Source: Natronomonas sp. | GTDB taxonomy: Archaea > Halobacteriota > Halobacteria > Halobacteriales > Haloarculaceae | Assembly: GCA_007121575.1 (NCBI GenBank) | Contig: SKKJ01000374.1 | Coordinates: forward strand, 1-8,481 | Direction: 5' to 3' | DNA: 8,481 bases | In this document: positions 5,359 to 8,481 of the stretch, piece after piece | Position numbering within the stretch: the first letter of the stretch is position 1 | Layout: each line of letters starts with the position of its first letter | Notes under the pieces: model-generated | The model's input: the letters and a program-made list of their open reading frames with translations, nothing else | Databases searched by the model: none | What the model was told of the DNA's origin: nothing | Translations under genes and position numbers: made by a program

Positions 5359-6276
5359 ATGGCCGAGGAGACGTGCTCGCTTCCCGAAGACGTCGAAGCG
5401 GTTCAATCGGCGCTCATCGAGTGGTACGAGACGGACCACCGCGAGTATCCATGGCGAAAGACCGATCACCCCTATGAAATCCTCGTTTCGGAAGTGATGA
5501 GCCAACAGACGCAACTCGACCGCGTCGTCGAAGCGTGGAACGATTTCCTCGATGCGTGGCCGACCGTCGAAGCGTTGGCCGCTGCCGACCGAGCCGATAT
5601 CGTCGGATTCTGGACGGATCACTCGCTCGGCTACAACAACCGCGCGAAATATCTCCACGAAGCCGCGGTTCAAGTGTGTACGGAATACGACGGCGCGTTC
5701 CCGACATCACCAGACGAACTTCGAGAACTGATGGGTGTCGGCCCGTACACCGCGAACGCGGTCGCCTCGTTCGCGTTCAACAACGGCGACGCGGTCGTCG
5801 ATACGAACGTCAAACGCGTTCTCTATCGGGCGTTCGACGTTCCCGATACCGATGCCGAATTCGAACAGATCGCGGCCGAACTCCTGCCGGAGGGTCGGTC
5901 TCGGGTATGGAACAACGCAATCATGGAACTCGGTGGCGTTTCGTGCGGGAAAGTCCCCAAATGCGACGAAGCGGGTTGTCCCTGGCGCGAGTGGTGTCAC
6001 GCGTATGAGACCGGCGATTTCACCGCGCCGGACGTGCCCACACAGCCCGCGTTCGAGGGGAGCCGTCGACAGATGCGTGGTCGAGTGATCTCGGCGCTGA
6101 AAGAGTTCGACGAACTCGCACTGGACGAACTCGGTCCGCGAATACGAATCGATTACGCACCGGACGGCGAGTTCGGTCGCGAGTGGCTCTCAGAACTCCT
6201 CTCGGACCTCTCGGACGACGGACTCGTTTCGACGGAGAAACGAGACGGCGAGATTGTCGCTCGGCTTCGCAGGTAG
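5359..6276 (+). CDS. mutY: A/G-specific adenine DNA glycosylase MutY, 305 aa
   Basis: MutY removes adenine mispaired with 8-oxoguanine or guanine in base-excision repair. The HhH-GPD domain spans about residues 11-195, with catalytic Glu45 (SEVMSQQTQ), the intercalating Tyr92 (LGYNNRA), the helix-hairpin-helix LMGVGPYTANA (124-134) and catalytic Asp148 (VVDTNVKRVL). Four cysteines for a 4Fe-4S cluster follow (196, 202, 207, 213), spaced x5-x4-x5 instead of the x6-x2-x5 of E. coli MutY. The C-terminal 75 or so residues (SRRQMRGRVISALKEF onward) look like a small winged-helix unit, as in actinobacterial MutY, and not the NUDIX-like 8-oxoG-sensing domain. The ATG at 5359 is preferred; the open frame continues upstream to 5197 but there overlaps the divergent gene and has a different composition. 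The FMN reductase gene follows 58 bases later. Confidence 0.95.
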   Translation: MAEETCSLPEDVEAVQSALIEWYETDHREYPWRKTDHPYEILVSEVMSQQTQLDRVVEAWNDFLDAWPTVEALAAADRADIVGFWTDHSLGYNNRAKYLHEAAVQVCTEYDGAFPTSPDELRELMGVGPYTANAVASFAFNNGDAVVDTNVKRVLYRAFDVPDTDAEFEQIAAELLPEGRSRVWNNAIMELGGVSCGKVPKCDEAGCPWREWCHAYETGDFTAPDVPTQPAFEGSRRQMRGRVISALKEFDELALDELGPRIRIDYAPDGEFGREWLSELLSDLSDDGLVSTEKRDGEIVARLRR

Positions 6277-6306
6277 CGAACGATGCGGCCTGGTGGTTCG
6301 CCACGG

Positions 6307-6313
6307 TTTTTAT
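6307..6313 (+). promoter_or_regulatory. TATA-like box of the FMN reductase gene
   Basis: TTTTTAT is centred 25 bases before the ATG at 6335, indicating a separate leaderless transcript from mutY. Confidence 0.55.
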
Positions 6314-6334
6314 CGCGGCTGCCTATCACTTCGT

Positions 6335-6916
6335 ATGAGCCAACTGCGCATTGCGGCGATCGTCGGAAGCCTCCGGGACGGAAGCTATACCCGTCCCGCA
6401 TGTCGGCACGCGCTGGCCGCTGCGGGCGAGTTCGAGGCTGTCGAGGCCGATCTCATCGACCTTCGAACGGTTTCGCTGCCGGTGTACGACGCCGATTCGG
6501 ACGATGCCGGCGATGCCCCGGCGTTCAGAACACGCGTTCAGGAAGCCGATGCGGTTATCCTCGGTACACCGGTCTATCACGGCTCATACTCCTCAGCACT
6601 GAAAAACGCCCTCGATTACTGTGGCTTCGATGAGTTCGATGAGACGACCGTCGGTTTGCTTTGTGTCGCCGGAGGATCGTTCCCGACGACAACCCTGGAT
6701 CATCTCCGATCGGTCGGCCGATCGCTCAATGCGTGGGTTCTCCCCCACCAAGTCGCGATTCCGCAGGCTCGAAACTACTTCGAAGACGGAGAAATCGTCG
6801 ACGAGAACGTTCGAGAACGCGTCGAAACCCTTGGACTGCGATCGGTTCAGTACGGAACGATCGAACCTGATCCGCGAACGCTCGAATCGACCCAGAACGT
6901 CGGCGCCGATGACTGA
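6335..6916 (+). CDS. NADPH-dependent FMN reductase family flavoprotein, 193 aa
   Basis: This is a flavodoxin-like, FMN-binding oxidoreductase that probably transfers electrons from NAD(P)H to FMN, quinones or other acceptors in the cytosol; the substrate cannot be told. The first strand and phosphate-binding loop are IVGSLRDGSYTR (9-20), the family's GSxRxxSxxR signature. LILGTPVYHGSY-type sequence (AVILGTPVYHGSY, 73-85) followed by SALKNALDYCG is the conserved FMN-contacting stretch. LCVAGGSFPTTTLDHLR (109-125) is the third flavin loop. The length is normal for the family (about 180-200). The ATG at 6335 fits the TATA-like box upstream and starts just before the first strand; the open frame upstream of it lies over the promoter. 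The C-terminal 20 residues are polar and variable. It is close behind mutY, and an oxidative-stress link is conceivable but not shown. Confidence 0.92.
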   Translation: MSQLRIAAIVGSLRDGSYTRPACRHALAAAGEFEAVEADLIDLRTVSLPVYDADSDDAGDAPAFRTRVQEADAVILGTPVYHGSYSSALKNALDYCGFDEFDETTVGLLCVAGGSFPTTTLDHLRSVGRSLNAWVLPHQVAIPQARNYFEDGEIVDENVRERVETLGLRSVQYGTIEPDPRTLESTQNVGADD

Positions 6917-6932
6917 TAGAATCCGACAACCG

Positions 6933-6938
6933 TTTTAA
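6933..6938 (+). promoter_or_regulatory. TATA-like box of the S1-OB-DHH gene
   Basis: TTTTAA within CCGTTTTAAGCC is centred about 26 bases before the ATG at 6962, consistent with leaderless transcription. Confidence 0.55.
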
Positions 6939-6961
6939 GCCCCGACTGTTGGGTTTCACTA

Positions 6962-8481
6962 ATGGGTAACTGTATCATTTGCGGCACCTCGACCGATGGA
7001 CCGATCTGTGACGTCCATCAAGAAGACGTCGTTTTCGAGTTCGAAGGCAACCAACCGTCTCAGCTGACACCGGGTCGCTTTTATCGTGGCACCGTCGATG
7101 GATACGCCGACTTCGGCGTGTTCATCAACATCGGAAACGTCACTGGACTCCTTCACCGGAGCAAACTGGACCGCCGACTCGAGAGCCTCCATTGGGAGGT
7201 TGGCGAGGACGTTTGCGTTCAGGTCAACAACGTCCGTGAAAACGGGGACATCGATCTCGACTGGTCGATCCGACAATCCCCATCGGACTTCCGCGGGATG
7301 CTCGTTCAGACGCCGGACGGTGATCGACTCATCGACAGCGCAGAGGATGACGACGACGCGGAAGCCGGTTCGGACATCGAATCAACCGGCGCGACGACAC
7401 AGACACCGAGCGCCGACCAACAGAGCGGTGGCAATCCGAGCGATACGGATCTCGCCGCGCGTGCGGCAGATTCGCCCGAGGCGGCAACTGAAACCGAAGC
7501 AACCGAAACCGAATCAACGAACGATATCGCCGACACGGCGTCGGATTCGGACGCTGCCGACTCGGAGATCGATCGCGTAACGGTCGATTCACTCGGTGAC
7601 CGCGTCGGTGAGACGGTCCAACTGGAAGGAACTGTCGCCTCCGTTCGACAGACATCCGGACCCACTGTGTTCGAACTCAGAGATGAGACTGGAATCGTCG
7701 ACAGCGCTGCGTTCGTCGAAGCCGGCGTTCGTGCGTATCCCGAGATCGAAGCGGACGATGTCGTTCGACTGGACGGGGAAGTTCGCGTCCGTCGCGATGA
7801 GCTCCAGATCGAGACCGAATCGCTCGTCGAACTCGAAGGCGAGGCGCTCGAAGCCGTCGAATCGAGAATGGACGATGCACTCGATGACCGAGCGAGTCCG
7901 GACCGCGTCGAACCCCTCGCGGACGATGCAGCGATCGAGGCCGTGATCGACGATATCGCGGGCGTTGCGTCCAGTATCCGACGAGCCGTTATTGAGTCAC
8001 GCCCGATCGTCGTCCGCCACGACGCGACCACTGACGGATATGTGGCGGGGGCTGCCATCGAACGCGCGGTTCTCCCGTTGATCGAAGCCGAACATGCGTC
8101 TGCGGATGCGGTGTATCATTACTTCGATCGTCGACCGCTCGAGGACGGCGTCTACGACATGAACGACGCGACGAAAGACGTGACGCAGATGCTCGGCGAC
8201 CGGAACCGACACGACGAAAAGCTCCCGCTTTTCATCTTCGCCTCGGCCGGTTCGACCGAAGCGTCTCTCGACGGGCTCGAACTGTTGAGCATTTATGACG
8301 TCCCCAGAATCGTCTTGGACGGACGTGCGGCTGACGAGGCGATCATCGCCGAAATCGACGAGATCGTCACCGTCGAAGACCGAACCGCGACGACGATCGC
8401 CGCGACGGTCGCCGCCAACGTCGCCGTCGCCGTCAACGACGAGGTCCGCGAGGACCTCGCCCACCTCCCCGCGATCAGCTA
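6962..8481 (+). CDS. zinc-knuckle, S1, OB-fold and degenerate DHH (RecJ-like) protein, 3' truncated by the window
   Basis: This nucleic-acid-binding protein resembles the archaeal RecJ-like group (COG1107 type); 506 codons are visible, with no stop. Domains in order: a small zinc-binding knuckle with Cys4, Cys7, Cys16 and His19; an S1 RNA-binding domain at about 34-105 (GRFYRGTVDGYADFGVFI); a disordered linker rich in Asp, Glu, Ser, Thr and Ala at about 125-205; an OB fold at about 206-292 (VGETVQLEGTVASVR); and a DHH domain from about 320 onward. DHH motif I reads RHDATTDGYVAG (352-363), motif II FASAGST (426-432) and motif III VLDGRAAD (451-458). Active family members normally have a further Asp in motif I, Asp-x-Gly in motif II and Asp-His-His in motif III, so catalysis is probably lost. 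The rest of the DHH domain and any DHHA1 domain lie beyond the window. Likely roles are in replication or repair, by analogy only. Confidence 0.9.
   Translation, partial: MGNCIICGTSTDGPICDVHQEDVVFEFEGNQPSQLTPGRFYRGTVDGYADFGVFINIGNVTGLLHRSKLDRRLESLHWEVGEDVCVQVNNVRENGDIDLDWSIRQSPSDFRGMLVQTPDGDRLIDSAEDDDDAEAGSDIESTGATTQTPSADQQSGGNPSDTDLAARAADSPEAATETEATETESTNDIADTASDSDAADSEIDRVTVDSLGDRVGETVQLEGTVASVRQTSGPTVFELRDETGIVDSAAFVEAGVRAYPEIEADDVVRLDGEVRVRRDELQIETESLVELEGEALEAVESRMDDALDDRASPDRVEPLADDAAIEAVIDDIAGVASSIRRAVIESRPIVVRHDATTDGYVAGAAIERAVLPLIEAEHASADAVYHYFDRRPLEDGVYDMNDATKDVTQMLGDRNRHDEKLPLFIFASAGSTEASLDGLELLSIYDVPRIVLDGRAADEAIIAEIDEIVTVEDRTATTIAATVAANVAVAVNDEVREDLAHLPAIS

Noticed and set aside
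7306..8058. Minus-strand open frame of 250 codons, rich in Ser and Thr
   Set aside because: It is antisense to the S1-OB-DHH gene; the Ser/Ala/Thr-rich translation is the complement of Asp/Glu-rich coding sequence.

Overview
The window looks like chromosomal DNA from a halophilic archaeon (class Halobacteria). The signs are acidic, Asp/Glu-rich proteins, TATA-like boxes about 25-27 nt upstream of start codons (the leaderless-mRNA pattern), a tRNA gene with no encoded CCA, several proteins of haloarchaeal type, and very few CTAG tetranucleotides. The genus cannot be named from this sequence. No insertion sequence, integrase, CRISPR array or prophage gene is visible; this is mostly ordinary core chromosome.

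Left part (1-1617), minus strand. Reading leftwards from 1617: an FxsA-family membrane protein, a tRNA-Ile(GAT) with its own TATA-like box and two small stem-loops beyond its 3' end, a doubtful small ORF that may be a frameshifted gene, and a 97-aa conserved haloarchaeal protein whose ATG overlaps the stop of that ORF.

Centre (1703-4891), plus strand. gpmI (cofactor-independent phosphoglycerate mutase) is divergent from fxsA and overlaps by ATGA a small alpha/beta hydrolase of the COG2945 type; the two are probably one transcript. A polytopic haloarchaeal membrane protein (DUF7544-like) follows under its own strong TATA box.

Right part (4947-8481). A small RHH-like protein on the minus strand is convergent with the membrane protein and divergent from mutY (adenine DNA glycosylase). 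mutY is followed on the plus strand by an NADPH-dependent FMN reductase-type flavoprotein and a large nucleic-acid-binding protein (zinc knuckle, S1, acidic linker, OB fold, DHH/RecJ-like domain) that runs off the window.

The most interesting point is that this last protein keeps the DHH/RecJ fold signature but has lost the expected metal-binding residues in all three visible DHH motifs (DATTDG, SAG, and DGR in place of DHH). It therefore looks like a catalytically dead RecJ relative, comparable in principle to Cdc45. Secondary points are the unusual iron-sulfur cysteine spacing and short C-terminus of MutY, three imperfect 25-nt tandem repeats across the ends of two convergent genes, and the doubtful ORF coupled to the 97-aa protein gene.
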